Below, piece after piece: positions 27,224 to 37,137 of a stretch of DNA of 57,013 nucleotides; within the stretch, counting starts at the first letter, position 1; each line of letters opens with the position of its first letter. The stretch comes from Candidatus Defluviicoccus seviourii (lineage in GTDB: Bacteria > Pseudomonadota > Alphaproteobacteria > Rhodospirillales > Defluviicoccaceae): assembly GCA_900609035.2 (NCBI GenBank), contig UXAT02000014.1, positions 1 to 57,013 of the forward strand. The letters run 5' to 3'. A program made the position numbers and the translations under genes. Under the pieces are notes generated by a model, which was given only the letters and a program-made list of their open reading frames with translations, did not search any database and was not told the origin of the DNA.

Positions 27224-27703
27224 CTATAGTGAGGTCGGTCCGCTGCCGCCAGCGGAAGCGCCACCGGTCTGGCGCAGAGCCTCGCCCACCACCATGGCGA
27301 CGGCAACCGCGACATTCAACGCACGAGCCCCTGGCTTCAGCGGGATTCGAACGCGCGCCTCTACTTCTGCGTGCACGTCAGCCGGCACACCGCCGCTTTC
27401 CCGCCCCGCGAGCAGGATGTCGGTATCACGATAGGCGAACTCCGTGTAGACGCATTCGGCGCTCGTCGTCAGAAGCACGAGCCGTGCCGGAACCTTGTGA
27501 AAGGCGCGAAATGCGGCCCAGTTGGGATGGCGTTCGATCGTTGCAGCCGCGAGGTAGTCAAGACCGGCGCGGCGGAAGTGCCGATCCGAAAGCACGAAAC
27601 CACAGGGCTCGATCAGATCGACCGCAAGGCCGAAACAGACCGCGGTGCGAATGATCGTGCCGGCATTCTGCGGGATATCGGGCTGGTAGAGGGCAATGCG
27701 CAT
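27224..27703 (-). CDS. trmL: tRNA (cytidine(34)-2'-O)-methyltransferase
   Basis: A 159-residue SPOUT methyltransferase acting on the wobble base of leucine tRNAs. The start [20 protein letters not shown], the SAM-knot segments [13 protein letters not shown] and [26 protein letters not shown] are all family hallmarks. The ATG at 27703 gives the canonical N-terminus. It is followed by panD on the same strand. Confidence 0.9.
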   Translation of the reverse strand: MRIALYQPDIPQNAGTIIRTAVCFGLAVDLIEPCGFVLSDRHFRRAGLDYLAAATIERHPNWAAFRAFHKVPARLVLLTTSAECVYTEFAYRDTDILLAGRESGGVPADVHAEVEARVRIPLKPGARALNVAVAVAMVVGEALRQTGGASAGGSGPTSL

Positions 27704-28043
27704 ACTTAGCACCGGGATAGCGCTGCGGGCGAGAGAGCAGCCTAGCTGCTCAAGCAGAGGAGTTTTTCCCGCGCTGCAGCATAGGCCTTTTCACCTTTGC
27801 GGCTTTGGCTTATATGGGAGGGTCGGATATTCGGCGCCTGTGCGCCGGCGGGGCGCCGGATTGTGTTCCGGAAATGGGTTGCGGGATAAACAGCTTGGCC
27901 ATCACCGGGGTGGCCGGCGGGTTGCGAAAGGGGTGGGCAGGCGCGAGCTCAAGAACCAAGCGCCCTCTTGCCTTCTTTCCTGCGCAACAAAGCTGCGAGG
28001 GGGTGCCAGCACCCCTGGACAAGAAACACGGAAGAGGGTTTCC
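27704..28043 (+). promoter_or_regulatory. Long 5' region of the petABC operon
   Basis: A 340-bp spacer between divergent trmL and petA, with no credible gene. It should hold the pet promoter. A compact hairpin, GGGGTGC (28000-28006) with GCACCCC (28009-28015), lies 28 nt before the petA start. The ribosome site GAAGAGGG is at 28031-28038. No clear -35/-10 pair could be assigned by eye. Confidence 0.4.
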
Positions 28044-28598
28044 ATGGCAGACTCCACACTGGCTTCTCCTCATGCCGCGGACGACGAGGAGACACGGCGC
28101 GATTTTCTTCTGATCGCGACCAGCACCGTTGCCGCGGTTGGCACCGCATTTGCTGCGTGGCCATTCATCGATAGTCTCAACCCAGCACGCGATACACTCG
28201 CAGTTGCGATCACCGGGGTTGACTTGTCGCCGATTGCGGTAGGGCAAGCGATCACGGTCATTTGGCAAGGCAAACCGGTGTTCATTCGCCACCGGACTGC
28301 AGCTGAGATCACAGCGGCGCGCGACGTCAACGTCGACCAGCTTCCCGATCCTCAGCCGGACAGCGCCCGCGTCGAAAAGCCGGAATGGCTCGTTGTCGTC
28401 GGGGTCTGCACGCATCTCGGGTGTATTCCTCTCGGCCAGCGACCGACCGATGCCAAGGGCGACTACGGCGGCTGGTTCTGCCCGTGCCACGGATCGCACT
28501 ACGATTCCTCGGGGCGCATCCGCAAAGGACCGGCGCCCGCCAATCTTGCGGTTCCGCCGTACCGGTTCCTCGACGACAATCGTATCGAAATCGGCTGA
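28044..28598 (+). CDS. petA: Ubiquinol-cytochrome c reductase Rieske iron-sulfur subunit
   Basis: A 184-residue Rieske protein of the bc1 complex. An N-terminal twin-arginine motif (RRDFLL, 18-23) precedes a membrane anchor (about 22-42). The [2Fe-2S] ligands are Cys122-T-His124 with Cys127 (CTHLGC) and Cys146, His149 (CPCHGS). The distal Cys127 and Cys148 form the stabilising disulfide. It begins at the ATG behind GAAGAGGG. First gene of petABC, 12 bp before petB. Confidence 0.95.
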   Translation: MADSTLASPHAADDEETRRDFLLIATSTVAAVGTAFAAWPFIDSLNPARDTLAVAITGVDLSPIAVGQAITVIWQGKPVFIRHRTAAEITAARDVNVDQLPDPQPDSARVEKPEWLVVVGVCTHLGCIPLGQRPTDAKGDYGGWFCPCHGSHYDSSGRIRKGPAPANLAVPPYRFLDDNRIEIG

Positions 28599-28610
28599 GA
28601 GTTTTCTGTC

Positions 28611-29876
28611 ATGGACGCCAAAACCTGGAAGAATCCCATTATCGCATGGGTCGACAAGCGATTGCCGATCTTTACGATGATGCAGCACGATCTTGTCGAC
28701 TATCCGACCCCAAGAAACCTCAACTACTGGTGGAACTTCGGATCGCTCGCCGGGATCGTCCTGGTAATCATGATCGCGACTGGCGTCGTGCTGGCGATGC
28801 ATTACACGCCACACACCCAGCACGCGTTCGAGAGTGTCGAGCGCATTATGCGTGACGTCAACTATGGTTGGCTATTGCGCTATCTGCACATGAACGGCGC
28901 CTCGATGTTCTTCATCGTCGTTTACATCCACATGTTTCGCGGCTTGTATTACGGTTCCTACAAGGCGCCGCGGGAACTCTTGTGGCAGATCGGCGTGATC
29001 ATTCTGTTGGCTATGATGGCGACTGCGTTCATGGGCTACGTGTTGCCATGGGGGCAAATGAGCTACTGGGGCGCCAAGGTCATTACCAACCTCTTCTCAG
29101 CTATCCCCCTCGTGGGTGATGCCATTGTGACTTGGCTGTGGGGTGGCTTTGCGGTCGACAATCCGACGCTCAATCGGTTCTTCGCGCTTCACTACCTCCT
29201 GCCCTTCCTCTTGTTTGCTCTGGTTTTCTTGCATTTGGTTGCATTGCACACCAGCAAGTCAAACAATCCGCTTGGCATTGATGTCAAGGGCCCGCAGGAT
29301 ACCATTCCTTTTACACCGTACTACACGGTTAAGGATATGTTCGGCCTGGGCGCGTTCTTGATTTTCTACCTGGCGTTCGTGTTCTTCGCACCGAACTTCT
29401 TCGGGGAGCCGGACAACTACATCAAGGCAAACCCGATGCAAACTCCGCCGCATATCGTACCGGAATGGTATTTTCTGCCGTTCTATGCGATCTTGCGGGC
29501 GATTACGTTCGATATCCTGTTCATTCCGGCAAAGCTCCTGGGCGTGATTGCAATGTTTGCCGCGGTGTTAGTTCTTTTGTTCCTGCCGTGGCTTGACCGC
29601 TCGGCGGTGCGCAGCGCCCGCTTCCGCCCGATCTACAAGCAGGTGTTCTGGCTGTTCGTCGCCGACTGCATTCTGCTTGGCGTCGTCGGCGGCCATCCGC
29701 CGGAAGGAGTATGGGTGCCGCTCGGCCAAGCGGCGACAGCTTTCTACTTCGCCTTTTTCCTCGTCATTATGCCGCTGCTCAGTTTCATCGAACGGCCGCG
29801 CCCGCTCCCGTCGAGCATCAGCGCGGCAGTCACCGGCAAGGGCGTGGGCATTTCGGCGCATGGGGTTGCAGAATGA
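28611..29876 (+). CDS. petB: Cytochrome b of the bc1 complex
   Basis: A 421-residue, eight-helix cytochrome b. Paired haem His ligands are seen in [20 protein letters not shown] and in [11 protein letters not shown], then FLHLVALH. The Qo-site PEWY motif is in [29 protein letters not shown] is also conserved. Length is normal for a bacterial bc1-type unsplit subunit. Its stop overlaps the petC start (ATGA), so the two are translationally coupled. Confidence 0.96.
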   Translation: MDAKTWKNPIIAWVDKRLPIFTMMQHDLVDYPTPRNLNYWWNFGSLAGIVLVIMIATGVVLAMHYTPHTQHAFESVERIMRDVNYGWLLRYLHMNGASMFFIVVYIHMFRGLYYGSYKAPRELLWQIGVIILLAMMATAFMGYVLPWGQMSYWGAKVITNLFSAIPLVGDAIVTWLWGGFAVDNPTLNRFFALHYLLPFLLFALVFLHLVALHTSKSNNPLGIDVKGPQDTIPFTPYYTVKDMFGLGAFLIFYLAFVFFAPNFFGEPDNYIKANPMQTPPHIVPEWYFLPFYAILRAITFDILFIPAKLLGVIAMFAAVLVLLFLPWLDRSAVRSARFRPIYKQVFWLFVADCILLGVVGGHPPEGVWVPLGQAATAFYFAFFLVIMPLLSFIERPRPLPSSISAAVTGKGVGISAHGVAE

Positions 29877-30634
29877 AACGGAAAACCTTGGCGGCAGCGT
29901 TCGCAACGCTGCTGTTTACGACCGGGGCCGCCGTCGCGTCGGAGGCACCGAAGCTTCCCGCCCAATCCTGGAGTTTCTCGGGAACGTTTGGGACCTTCGG
30001 GCGGCCGGATCTGCAACGCGGCTTCCAGGTCTACAAGCAGATCTGCTCGTCCTGCCATGCCGCTCACCTGTTGGCGTACCGCAATTTGACCGACATTGGG
30101 TTCACGCCGCAGCAGGTAACAGACTTTGCCGCCGACTTTGAGGTCGAGGATGGACCCAATGACGAGGGTGAGATGTTCACCCGCAAGGCAGTCGCAGCCG
30201 ACCGCTTCGTCAAGCCATTCCCGAATGAGGCAGCCGCTCGGGCTGCCAACAACGGCGCCTACCCGCCAGATCTGTCCCTGATGACCAAGGCTCGGGTCGG
30301 CGGTCCGGACTACGTTTACGCGCTGCTGACGGGCTACAAGGAGGAGCCACCGGCCGGGTTCGCGCTGATGGAGGGGATGCACTATAATGAGTATTTCCCT
30401 GGGCATCAGGTCGCGATGGCACCGCCCCTCTCCGAGGGCGGGGTTGATTACGCCGATGGCACCACGGCAACGGTCGAGCAGATGGCTAAGGACGTGGTGA
30501 CGTTCCTCTCCTGGGCCGCTGAGCCAGAGATGGAGGTGCGGAAGCGGCTGGGCGTCAAGGTGATGATATTCCTAGTCGCCCTGACTGCCCTCCTCTTTGC
30601 GCTCAAGCGCAAAATCTGGTCGGACGTGCATTAG
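29873..30634 (+). CDS. petC: Cytochrome c1
   Basis: A 253-residue cytochrome c1. The signal peptide ends around residue 23 (AAVAS). The haem site is Cys58-S-S-Cys61-His62, and the axial Met is Met182 in [11 protein letters not shown]-terminal membrane anchor spans about 228-245. The ATG start overlaps the petB stop. It completes petABC and passes electrons from ubiquinol to a soluble cytochrome c in the periplasm. A strong terminator follows 78 bp later. Confidence 0.95.
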   Translation: MKRKTLAAAFATLLFTTGAAVASEAPKLPAQSWSFSGTFGTFGRPDLQRGFQVYKQICSSCHAAHLLAYRNLTDIGFTPQQVTDFAADFEVEDGPNDEGEMFTRKAVAADRFVKPFPNEAAARAANNGAYPPDLSLMTKARVGGPDYVYALLTGYKEEPPAGFALMEGMHYNEYFPGHQVAMAPPLSEGGVDYADGTTATVEQMAKDVVTFLSWAAEPEMEVRKRLGVKVMIFLVALTALLFALKRKIWSDVH

Positions 30635-30666
30635 GCTTGCTTGTCGCTACTGGAGGCCGTCCAGGC

Positions 30667-30711
30667 GGCTCTTCAGGCGCGTAAAAGACGCGAGAAGCGC
30701 GCTTCGGGAAG
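30667..30711 (+). other. Structured petC 3' region ahead of the terminator
   Basis: GGCTCTTC (30667-30674) can pair with GAAGAGCC (30708-30715), enclosing CGCGT/ACGCG (30678-30682 with 30688-30692) and the palindrome GAAGCGCGCTTC (30694-30705). The outer stem shares bases with the terminator stem that begins at 30712, so the two folds compete. It could be a 3'-UTR small RNA or a conditional terminator. Confidence 0.45.
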
Positions 30712-30740
30712 AGCCCCACCGTGACGGTGGGGCTTTTTTT
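30712..30740 (+). terminator. Rho-independent terminator of petABC
   Basis: AGCCCCACCG pairs perfectly with CGGTGGGGCT around a TGA loop, followed by a run of seven T. A strong intrinsic terminator on the plus strand. Confidence 0.92.
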
Positions 30741-30819
30741 GTCCTTTTGGCTTGCATTTTGCCCTGCCATCCCGCATCCTCCTGCGAATGCGACGCAACG
30801 AAAGGAATTGGATCAGGGA

Positions 30820-31278
30820 ATGAAGGGAAAAAACCCAGTGCTGAACACGCTGCGATGGAGCCTCGCCGTGATGGCCCTCGCAGTCCCGCTTGTCGCGACA
30901 ACCGACGCAGCGATCGGCTCCCGGCCGGACCGCGACGACGTCGCTTTTGTCGAACATGGCGAAGCCTCCTGGTATGGCCCCCGCTTCCATGGCCGCAAGA
31001 CCGCAAGTGGCGTTCGTTTTGACCAGAACAAGCTGACCGCGGCGCACCGGAACCTGCCGCTGGGAAGCGAAGTGACGGTTACCAACCTCGAAAATGGGCA
31101 GTCGGTACAGGTCGAGATCAACGACCGCGGTCCGTACATCGATGGCCGCATCATCGACCTGTCCAAGGCCGCCGCCCGCCAGCTGGGCATGATCCACGAT
31201 GGCGTCGTGCCGGTGAAGGTCGAAGCCACGACCGAGCAAATGACTATCACGAGCCGCGACTCCGGCCACGACGTCTAA
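30820..31278 (+). CDS. rlpA: RlpA-like septal ring lytic transglycosylase
   Basis: A 152-residue protein. A signal peptide ends around residue 31, followed by a double-psi beta-barrel (about 45-136) with GEASWYGPRFHGRKTASG, LPLGSEVTVTNLENGQSV and INDRGPYIDGRIIDLSKAAARQLG, the RlpA core. It has no lipobox Cys and no C-terminal SPOR domain, so it would be a soluble periplasmic form. RlpA cleaves naked glycan strands in peptidoglycan. The ATG at 30820 follows the petC terminator and so has its own promoter. Confidence 0.88.
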   Translation: MKGKNPVLNTLRWSLAVMALAVPLVATTDAAIGSRPDRDDVAFVEHGEASWYGPRFHGRKTASGVRFDQNKLTAAHRNLPLGSEVTVTNLENGQSVQVEINDRGPYIDGRIIDLSKAAARQLGMIHDGVVPVKVEATTEQMTITSRDSGHDV

Positions 31279-31526
31279 GTCAACGGCACTTTGAGCAGCG
31301 CTTCCACCCCTTCCGCTCGGCCAAGTTCGGGCGGGACGGGCGGTCGCGTCGCTTCGCCTCGACAGGGATCGGGCAAGGCGCGCGCGTGCCCTCGCCTGTT
31401 TCTTTCGAGGCGCAGCCGGCTTTTGCTTGCCTCGGATTGCCAACTTGGGAAGACTGAAGCGCCGGTGCCCGGCCGAAGACCACCGGCAGCTGAGCCGTTG
31501 GATCAGGCAGCGGAAGGACGGCGGCA

Positions 31527-31904
31527 ATGACGGTGCACAAGCTGCATGCGGACCCGCACGCATTCATACCGGAGATGATTGCGCGGCGGGCAGCCGCGGT
31601 TCTCGGCGCCGACATGGATCCCTCGTTTCCTGCCCGCGTCGAGAACGTCTTGCAGCGCAGCCCGTCGACGCGGCCCGAGGTGGTTTGCTCGCAGGACGCT
31701 CTTGCCTCCTTCGTCGTCGCCGCCGCTCATCTCGGTGCCGAAATTGCGGCCTCGCAGCGGCAAAGCTTCGGCACGGCGGACGCTCGCCTGCTGGCCGATC
31801 ACTTGGCGCGGGCAATGGGGGTTGATCCTGGCATTTCGGCCGACCACGAGCGAATCGTGGAAACCGTCGCCTACTCAATAGCGAACAGCAGCGACGAGGG
31901 TTGA
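31527..31904 (+). CDS. Unknown small protein
   Basis: A 125-residue, acidic, mostly helical protein with no motif I recognise. AAGGA lies 9 nt before the ATG. The next gene begins one base after its stop, so the two are probably co-translated. The 248 bp upstream (31279-31526) contain no gene I can support and would carry the promoter. Confidence 0.55.
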   Translation: MTVHKLHADPHAFIPEMIARRAAAVLGADMDPSFPARVENVLQRSPSTRPEVVCSQDALASFVVAAAHLGAEIAASQRQSFGTADARLLADHLARAMGVDPGISADHERIVETVAYSIANSSDEG

Positions 31905-31905
31905 G

Positions 31906-32259
31906 GTGGCCGAGGGCGCAGGGCCAGTGATGCCGCGAACGCCGGCGGATGAGCATCCCGACGCCCGTCTCGATCGCCATTTCGAGCGGCTGCAGAACCG
32001 GCTGCACCCGCGCGTGGCAGCCCCATTCGCAAGGCTGCGCCAGCCGCATTTGCGCTGGCTGCGGCTGCCGCTTGGCGTTGCCTTGATTGCGGGCGGCTTT
32101 CTCGGTTTTCTTCCCGTGCTTGGGTTTTGGATGCTGCCGCTCGGCGTCTTGCTGTTGGCACAGGACATCCCATTCCTGAAGCGGCCGACGGCACGAGCCC
32201 TTGACGGCTGCCATCGGCGCTGGGATGCGTTGCGCCGCCGGCTGGCAAAGCCGCGGTAG
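31906..32259 (+). CDS. Small integral membrane protein
   Basis: A 117-residue protein with a hydrophobic hairpin (about 51-88: LRLPLGVALIAGGFLGFLPVLGFWMLPLGVLLLAQD) between basic, Arg-rich ends. Similar small alphaproteobacterial membrane proteins share the GFLPVLGFWMLPLG core and are of unknown function. GTG start directly after the preceding stop; coupling is likely. Confidence 0.65.
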   Translation: MAEGAGPVMPRTPADEHPDARLDRHFERLQNRLHPRVAAPFARLRQPHLRWLRLPLGVALIAGGFLGFLPVLGFWMLPLGVLLLAQDIPFLKRPTARALDGCHRRWDALRRRLAKPR

Positions 32260-32278
32260 GCTGTTAGCCGCAACGGCG

Positions 32279-32980
32279 TCAGCCGCGCAGGCGGTAAACG
32301 ATCTCTGAGCCCTTGCTGACGAGGGAAGCAGCAATCCAGCGACCATCGTCATCGTAGGTGACGCTTCCGGTGATGATGCCACTGACCCGGTAGCGCGTCG
32401 CCGCGCGCGTTGTCGCCTGCACCGGAACCGTGATCCGCTCGCGGCCGGCGACCACCTGCTCCTTCACCCTGCCGCGCTTCGGGTCGATCAGCAAACGACG
32501 TTCGATAACCCGCGGCGTCCAATAGCTGCCGACGAGGATATCCGAGGGCGCCATCACCATGCCCTTGGCCGTGGAAATCGCAAAACCGTCGGGCCGCGCA
32601 TCGCCAAGAACGCGGAATCGAGCGCCATCGTCGTCAGTCTCGCTTTCGAAACGAACAAGCTGGTCGCCCACGTAGGTTTCGATGCCGAGGTGGCGATAGC
32701 GGAACACGACAACGGCCAGAACGCTGACGACAACATCAATCCGCGTTTCGACCTGCAGCCGGTGGTCGGTGAGGCGGAAATCGACCTCGTGCCGCCCGAC
32801 GACACCGTCCCCGCGCAGAACGTCGAACCGGATGCCACCTGGAGCGACATCTGCGAGAAGCTGCGCCCAGCCCGGCTTTCGGAGCGCCGAGAGGCCCCCC
32901 GCTGCCGCCGCTCCAACTCCCGTTAGTAGTACGCGCCGGCGGGTTAGGGCTTGCGCCTTGTAATTGATGGTCCCAGGCAT
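32279..32980 (-). CDS. DUF6134-type exported protein with Tat signal
   Basis: A 233-residue protein. A twin-arginine-type signal (RRRVLLTGVGAAAAGGL, about 14-30) is followed by a beta-rich domain of repeated strands (IRFDVLRGDGVVGRHEVDF, then TRIDVVVSVLAVVVFRYRH, then VTYDDDGRWIAASLVSKG) resembling DUF6134 proteins. Function unknown; a lipid- or ligand-binding barrel is possible. The ATG at 32980 puts the signal at the right distance. It converges on the membrane-protein gene. Confidence 0.65.
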   Translation of the reverse strand: MPGTINYKAQALTRRRVLLTGVGAAAAGGLSALRKPGWAQLLADVAPGGIRFDVLRGDGVVGRHEVDFRLTDHRLQVETRIDVVVSVLAVVVFRYRHLGIETYVGDQLVRFESETDDDGARFRVLGDARPDGFAISTAKGMVMAPSDILVGSYWTPRVIERRLLIDPKRGRVKEQVVAGRERITVPVQATTRAATRYRVSGIITGSVTYDDDGRWIAASLVSKGSEIVYRLRG

Positions 32981-33095
32981 CTCCGCGAGTTCCTCAAATC
33001 TCTCATGTCGCCAGCTGCGGTGCGATCTGACGCCCGCCATGCTACACTCCGAGCGGTGCCGGCGCCGACCCGCGCACCGGAGGGAGGAAATACGC

Positions 33096-33653
33096 ATGGC
33101 GACCATGGCAACGCCGATCTGCGCTTTCGGCTGGAAGGCGAAGGAGTTTACGCTCAAGGATGGCTGGGGCAATTCGTTTCGCCTGCACGATCTGCGCGGG
33201 CCGAGCGGTACGCTGGTCATGTTCATCTGCAATCACTGCCCGTATGTGCAAGCCATCGCGCCCAGGATTGCGCGTGATGCCCTTGAGCTGCAGAAGCGCG
33301 GTATCGGCGTGGTTGCGGTGATGCCCAACGATTACCGGCGCTATCCCGAGGACTCGCCGGAGCACATGCGCGCGTTCGCGACCGAACAGGGCTTTTCGTT
33401 TCCCTACCTCGTCGACGAGACGCAAGCTGTCGCGCGTGCCTACGGCGCCGTTTGCACGCCCGATTTCTTCGGCTTCAACCGGGAGATGGAGCTGCACTAC
33501 CGCGGCCGTCTCGATGCATCCCGCATGGCGCCGGTGGCCGATGCGCGGCGCGAGCTGTTCGAGGCGATGATGCAGATCGCCGAGACGGGCCATGGGCCCG
33601 CCGAGCAGACCGCATCCATGGGCTGCTCCATCAAATGGCGCGAGGAAGCGTAA
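33096..33653 (+). CDS. Thioredoxin-like/AhpC-TSA family protein
   Basis: A 185-residue thioredoxin-fold protein. The active-site CxxC is Cys45-Asn-His-Cys48 (FICNHCPYVQA), and FGFNREMELHYRGRLD and CTPDFFG (cis-Pro region) are typical of a peroxiredoxin-like family often annotated as thiol-disulfide isomerase or thioredoxin family. No signal peptide, so it is cytoplasmic. AGGGAGGA 6 nt before the ATG fixes the start. Redox partner unknown; trxB is at the right end of the window. Confidence 0.8.
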   Translation: MATMATPICAFGWKAKEFTLKDGWGNSFRLHDLRGPSGTLVMFICNHCPYVQAIAPRIARDALELQKRGIGVVAVMPNDYRRYPEDSPEHMRAFATEQGFSFPYLVDETQAVARAYGAVCTPDFFGFNREMELHYRGRLDASRMAPVADARRELFEAMMQIAETGHGPAEQTASMGCSIKWREEA

Positions 33654-33663
33654 ATGGCCGTCC

Positions 33664-35040
33664 TTACCGTCCGGCCACTGTCATGCCGTCAATGCGCACC
33701 GTCGGCGCATCGATGCCGTAGCGGAAGGTGAGGTCGCTGGCCGCACTGAGACGCGCGAACATGTCGATGAGATTCCCCGAGACCGTGACCTCGCTCACCG
33801 GATAAGCGGGCTCACCATTGACGATCCAATAGCCAGACGCGCCGCGGCTGTAATCGCCGGTCACGCCATTGACGCCGAAGCCAATGAGTTCGCTTACCAA
33901 GAGCCCCTCTCGGATATCGGCCATCAACTCCTGGGGCGTGACCGCGCCTGCTGCAAGGTACAGGTTGCTGGCAGAAGGTGAAGGCGGGCTCGAAGGACCG
34001 CGGGTCGCGCGGCCGTTGCTCGCAAGACCCAGCTGGCGCGCCGAGCGCAGGTCGAGCAACCAAGCGGTCAGTCGGCCCTGGTCAACCAGGTCCATCGGCT
34101 GCGCGGCGAGCCCCTCGGCATCGAACGGGCGCGACCGCAGGCCACGCCGGCGCAATGGATCGTCGGTGATGGTGATCTCGGGTGAAAAGATCAGCTCGCC
34201 CAGCCGGTCCTTGAGGAAGGTCGTCCCGCGGGCAACCGCACTGCCGTTGATCGCCATTGCCAAGTGGCCCAGAAGGCTGCGCGCCGCGCGCTGTTCGTAG
34301 ACGACCGGTACCTTGGCGGTCGTGGCCTTGCGCGGGTGAAGCCGCCGCACGGCGCGCTCCCCCGCCGTTCGCCCGAGGGCTGCAGCGGCCGGAAGATCGT
34401 CCTCGTAAACCGCCGCCGCGCTGTCGTAGTCCCGCTCCATGGCCGTGCCGGCTCCGGCCAGGACCGACACGCTGAGCCCGTGACGGGACCTTCGGTGCGC
34501 CCGCGCCATGCCGTTGCTGCCTGCCAACAGAATGACGTCCATCCCCCAGCTCGCCTCGGCGCCTTCCGCGTTGGTGACGCCGACAACATCGAGGGCGGCC
34601 GCCTCACAGGCGAGCGCCTTGGCGCTCAAGCTCTCGACGGTAGGCTCGGCGGGGCAGAAAGCGTCGACGTCGACCGCATCACCCGCAACTTCGTGCGGCG
34701 CAGCGAGGCCGCAGAATGGGTCTTCCGGCACGCACGCCGCCACGGCAAGCGCGCGCTCGACGAGCGTCCCGAGCGCATCGGCGCTGAGATCCGACGTCGA
34801 GACGATCGCCTGTCGGCGGCCCAGGAACACACGCAGACCGATCTCCGTGCTCTCGGCGCGCTCGAGTGTTTCCTGTTTCCCCAGCCGACACGAGACAGCG
34901 AGCGAGCGCGCATGCACGAGTTCTGCGTCAGCCGCCTCGGCACCAGCCGCGAGCGCCCTCTGGATCAATCCGTTCAAGTCATCGAGTGCCGCAGCGGCAC
35001 TCGGTTCTTCTGGTAGACCGACGATGCTCGTCAACCCCAC
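33664..35040 (-). CDS. pmbA: TldE/PmbA subunit of the TldD-TldE protease
   Basis: A 458-residue PmbA/TldE. The N-terminal helical part (AAGAEAADAELVHARSLAVSCRLGKQETLERAES) and the C-terminal barrel with GVNGVTGDYSRGASGYWIVNGE are characteristic. It lacks the HExxxH site, as expected for the non-catalytic partner of TldD (encoded at 40081). The GTG start at 35040 has GGAGGGT upstream. TldD/E cleave unfolded peptides and mature some peptide antibiotics and CcdA in other bacteria. No such substrate is visible here. Confidence 0.9.
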   Translation of the reverse strand: MGLTSIVGLPEEPSAAAALDDLNGLIQRALAAGAEAADAELVHARSLAVSCRLGKQETLERAESTEIGLRVFLGRRQAIVSTSDLSADALGTLVERALAVAACVPEDPFCGLAAPHEVAGDAVDVDAFCPAEPTVESLSAKALACEAAALDVVGVTNAEGAEASWGMDVILLAGSNGMARAHRRSRHGLSVSVLAGAGTAMERDYDSAAAVYEDDLPAAAALGRTAGERAVRRLHPRKATTAKVPVVYEQRAARSLLGHLAMAINGSAVARGTTFLKDRLGELIFSPEITITDDPLRRRGLRSRPFDAEGLAAQPMDLVDQGRLTAWLLDLRSARQLGLASNGRATRGPSSPPSPSASNLYLAAGAVTPQELMADIREGLLVSELIGFGVNGVTGDYSRGASGYWIVNGEPAYPVSEVTVSGNLIDMFARLSAASDLTFRYGIDAPTVRIDGMTVAGR

Positions 35041-35253
35041 GTGGTAGACCCTCCATGGTTGCCATCGCTGGCGAAATCAGCAGCCGCTTCATTCGTACGC
35101 AACGCAATTGTCACAGCCCGACCGCGTGCCAATATCGACATCAACAAAGCGGTTGTCAGGCTTCGGCGTTTCCGTGTAACCGGTCGCGGGGTGCGTCGCC
35201 ATCCTTGATGCCGGCAGGCGGCAAGCTGCGCAACCATAGAGATTGAGGCACGA

Positions 35254-37131
35254 TTGGACCAGATCAACCCTCCTGTCGGCTCGCTGCAGCCGCGTCCAAC
35301 CATCTCGCGGCTGCCGCTGGAATCAGCGGTGGTCCGCTTTGCGGGCGACTCCGGTGACGGCATCCAGTTGATTGGCAACCGTTTTGCGATCGAGACGGCG
35401 CAGAGCGGCAATGACCTCGCGACCTTTCCGGACTTCCCTGCCGAGATCCGAGCGCCGGTTGGCACCACGTTCGGGGTTTCAGCGTTCCAGATCAATTTCG
35501 GCGCCAGGTTGATCAAGACATCGGGCGACGCACCGGATGTCTTGGTCGCGCTCAATCCGGCGGCCCTCAAGGTTGAACTCCCGAACCTGAAGCGCGGCGG
35601 CACCGTGATCGTCGATACCGGCAGCTTCTCCGAGCGCAACCTGCGCAAGGCTGGCTATGCCGGCAATCCCCTAGCCGACAGCACGCTCGCCGATGGCCGT
35701 ACGATCGAGATCGACATCTCGCGCCTGACGCTGGAAGCGGTCAAGCCGTTGGGTCTGTCGCAGCACGATGCGCTCCGCTGCAAAAACATGTGGGTGCTGG
35801 GGCTGCTGTACTGGATGTACGGCCGCGAGCGCCAGTCGACGATCGCTTGGCTCGGCAAGCGGTTCGCGTCCGATCCGCTTGTGGCCGAAGCAAACGTCGC
35901 GGCGTTGAATGCCGGCCACGCGTATGGCGAAACGTCCGAGGTGGCCGGCGACATCACCGGGTTCAGCGTCGCCCCCGCACCACTGCCGCCCGGCACCTAC
36001 CGCTCCGTGACCGGTGCCGACGCGCTTGCCTGGGGCCTCGTCGTCGGCGCCCACTTGGCCAGGCTCAAACTCTTCTTCGCGTCGTACCCCATCACACCGG
36101 CATCTCCGGTTCTCCACCTATTGGCGCGTCAATCCGAGCTCGGCGTGACCACGCTGCAGGCGGAGGACGAGATTGCCGCTGTCTGCGCCGCGATCGGCGC
36201 TTCGTTTGCGGGAGCCCTCGGTGTCACGTCGAGTTCCGGCCCCGGCATGGCATTGAAAAGCGAGGCCATCAGCCTCGCCGTTGCTGCTGAACTGCCATTG
36301 GTGATCCTCAATACCCAGCGTGCCGGCCCTTCGACCGGTCTTCCCACCAAGACCGAGCAGTCCGACCTCAACCAGGCCCTGTACGGCCGTCATGGCGAGG
36401 CGCCGCTGGCGGTGCTGGCGGCGCGTTCGCCGGCTGACTGTTTCGATGTTGCCGTCGAGGCGGTCCGGCTGGCAGTCCGTGCGATGACGCCGGTGATCGT
36501 GCTGAGCGACGGCTATATTGGCAACGCAACGCAAGCTTGGCAGGTGCCGGCCGTCGCCGATCTGCCCGCTTTCCCCGTTCGGCAGGAGACCAATCCGGAC
36601 GGCTTTAGCCCCTATTCCCGCGACCCGGAGACGCTCGCGAGGCCCTGGGCCGTGCCGGGGACGCCGGGCCTCGCGCACAGGATCGGCGGTATTGAGCGCG
36701 ATTACGAAACCGGCAACATCTCGTACAGCCCGGAAAACCATCAGCGAATGAGCGACGTTCGGGCGGCGAAGATCGCCCGCCTCGCCCAGGCGATCCCGGC
36801 GCAGGCTGTCGCCTTGGGCCCCGATCGCGGCCGCCTCGCCCTTGTCGGCTGGGGATCGACCTTTGGGCCCATCAACCGCGCCGTCAGTCTGGCACTTGAG
36901 CGCGGGGATGCGGTTTCCCACATTCATTTGCGCCATCTATCGCCGCTGCCGGCCAACTTAGGTGAACTCCTGGCCGGTTTCGACAGAGTCTTGGTGGTCG
37001 AGGGCAACAACGGTCAATTGCGGGCCCTCCTGCGCTCAGAGTACCTGCTTGATGCCGAAGGCCTCAACAAGATGACGGGCCGACCGTTCACGATCGACGA
37101 AGTGGAGCGGGCGATCAGGGATCGCTTGTAG
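35254..37131 (+). CDS. korA: 2-oxoglutarate:ferredoxin oxidoreductase, fused gamma-alpha subunit
   Basis: A 625-residue fusion. The gamma domain (about 20-215: VVRFAGDSGDGIQLIGN, FPAEIRAPVGTTFGVSAFQI) precedes the pyrimidine-binding alpha domain (SYPITPASPVLHLL near 278, and GVTSSSGPGMALKSEAISLA). With KorB it oxidatively decarboxylates a 2-oxoacid, probably 2-oxoglutarate, to the acyl-CoA with ferredoxin as acceptor. The start is a TTG at 35254 with GAGG 5 nt upstream; no in-frame ATG precedes the domain. korB begins 6 nt after it. Confidence 0.9.
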   Translation: MDQINPPVGSLQPRPTISRLPLESAVVRFAGDSGDGIQLIGNRFAIETAQSGNDLATFPDFPAEIRAPVGTTFGVSAFQINFGARLIKTSGDAPDVLVALNPAALKVELPNLKRGGTVIVDTGSFSERNLRKAGYAGNPLADSTLADGRTIEIDISRLTLEAVKPLGLSQHDALRCKNMWVLGLLYWMYGRERQSTIAWLGKRFASDPLVAEANVAALNAGHAYGETSEVAGDITGFSVAPAPLPPGTYRSVTGADALAWGLVVGAHLARLKLFFASYPITPASPVLHLLARQSELGVTTLQAEDEIAAVCAAIGASFAGALGVTSSSGPGMALKSEAISLAVAAELPLVILNTQRAGPSTGLPTKTEQSDLNQALYGRHGEAPLAVLAARSPADCFDVAVEAVRLAVRAMTPVIVLSDGYIGNATQAWQVPAVADLPAFPVRQETNPDGFSPYSRDPETLARPWAVPGTPGLAHRIGGIERDYETGNISYSPENHQRMSDVRAAKIARLAQAIPAQAVALGPDRGRLALVGWGSTFGPINRAVSLALERGDAVSHIHLRHLSPLPANLGELLAGFDRVLVVEGNNGQLRALLRSEYLLDAEGLNKMTGRPFTIDEVERAIRDRL

Positions 37132-37137
37132 AAAGCC

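Noticed and set aside
27330..27360. tRNA T-arm-like GGATTCGAAC
   Set aside because: It lies inside the trmL coding sequence and no cloverleaf can be drawn around it. No tRNA, rRNA or tmRNA was recognised elsewhere in the window.
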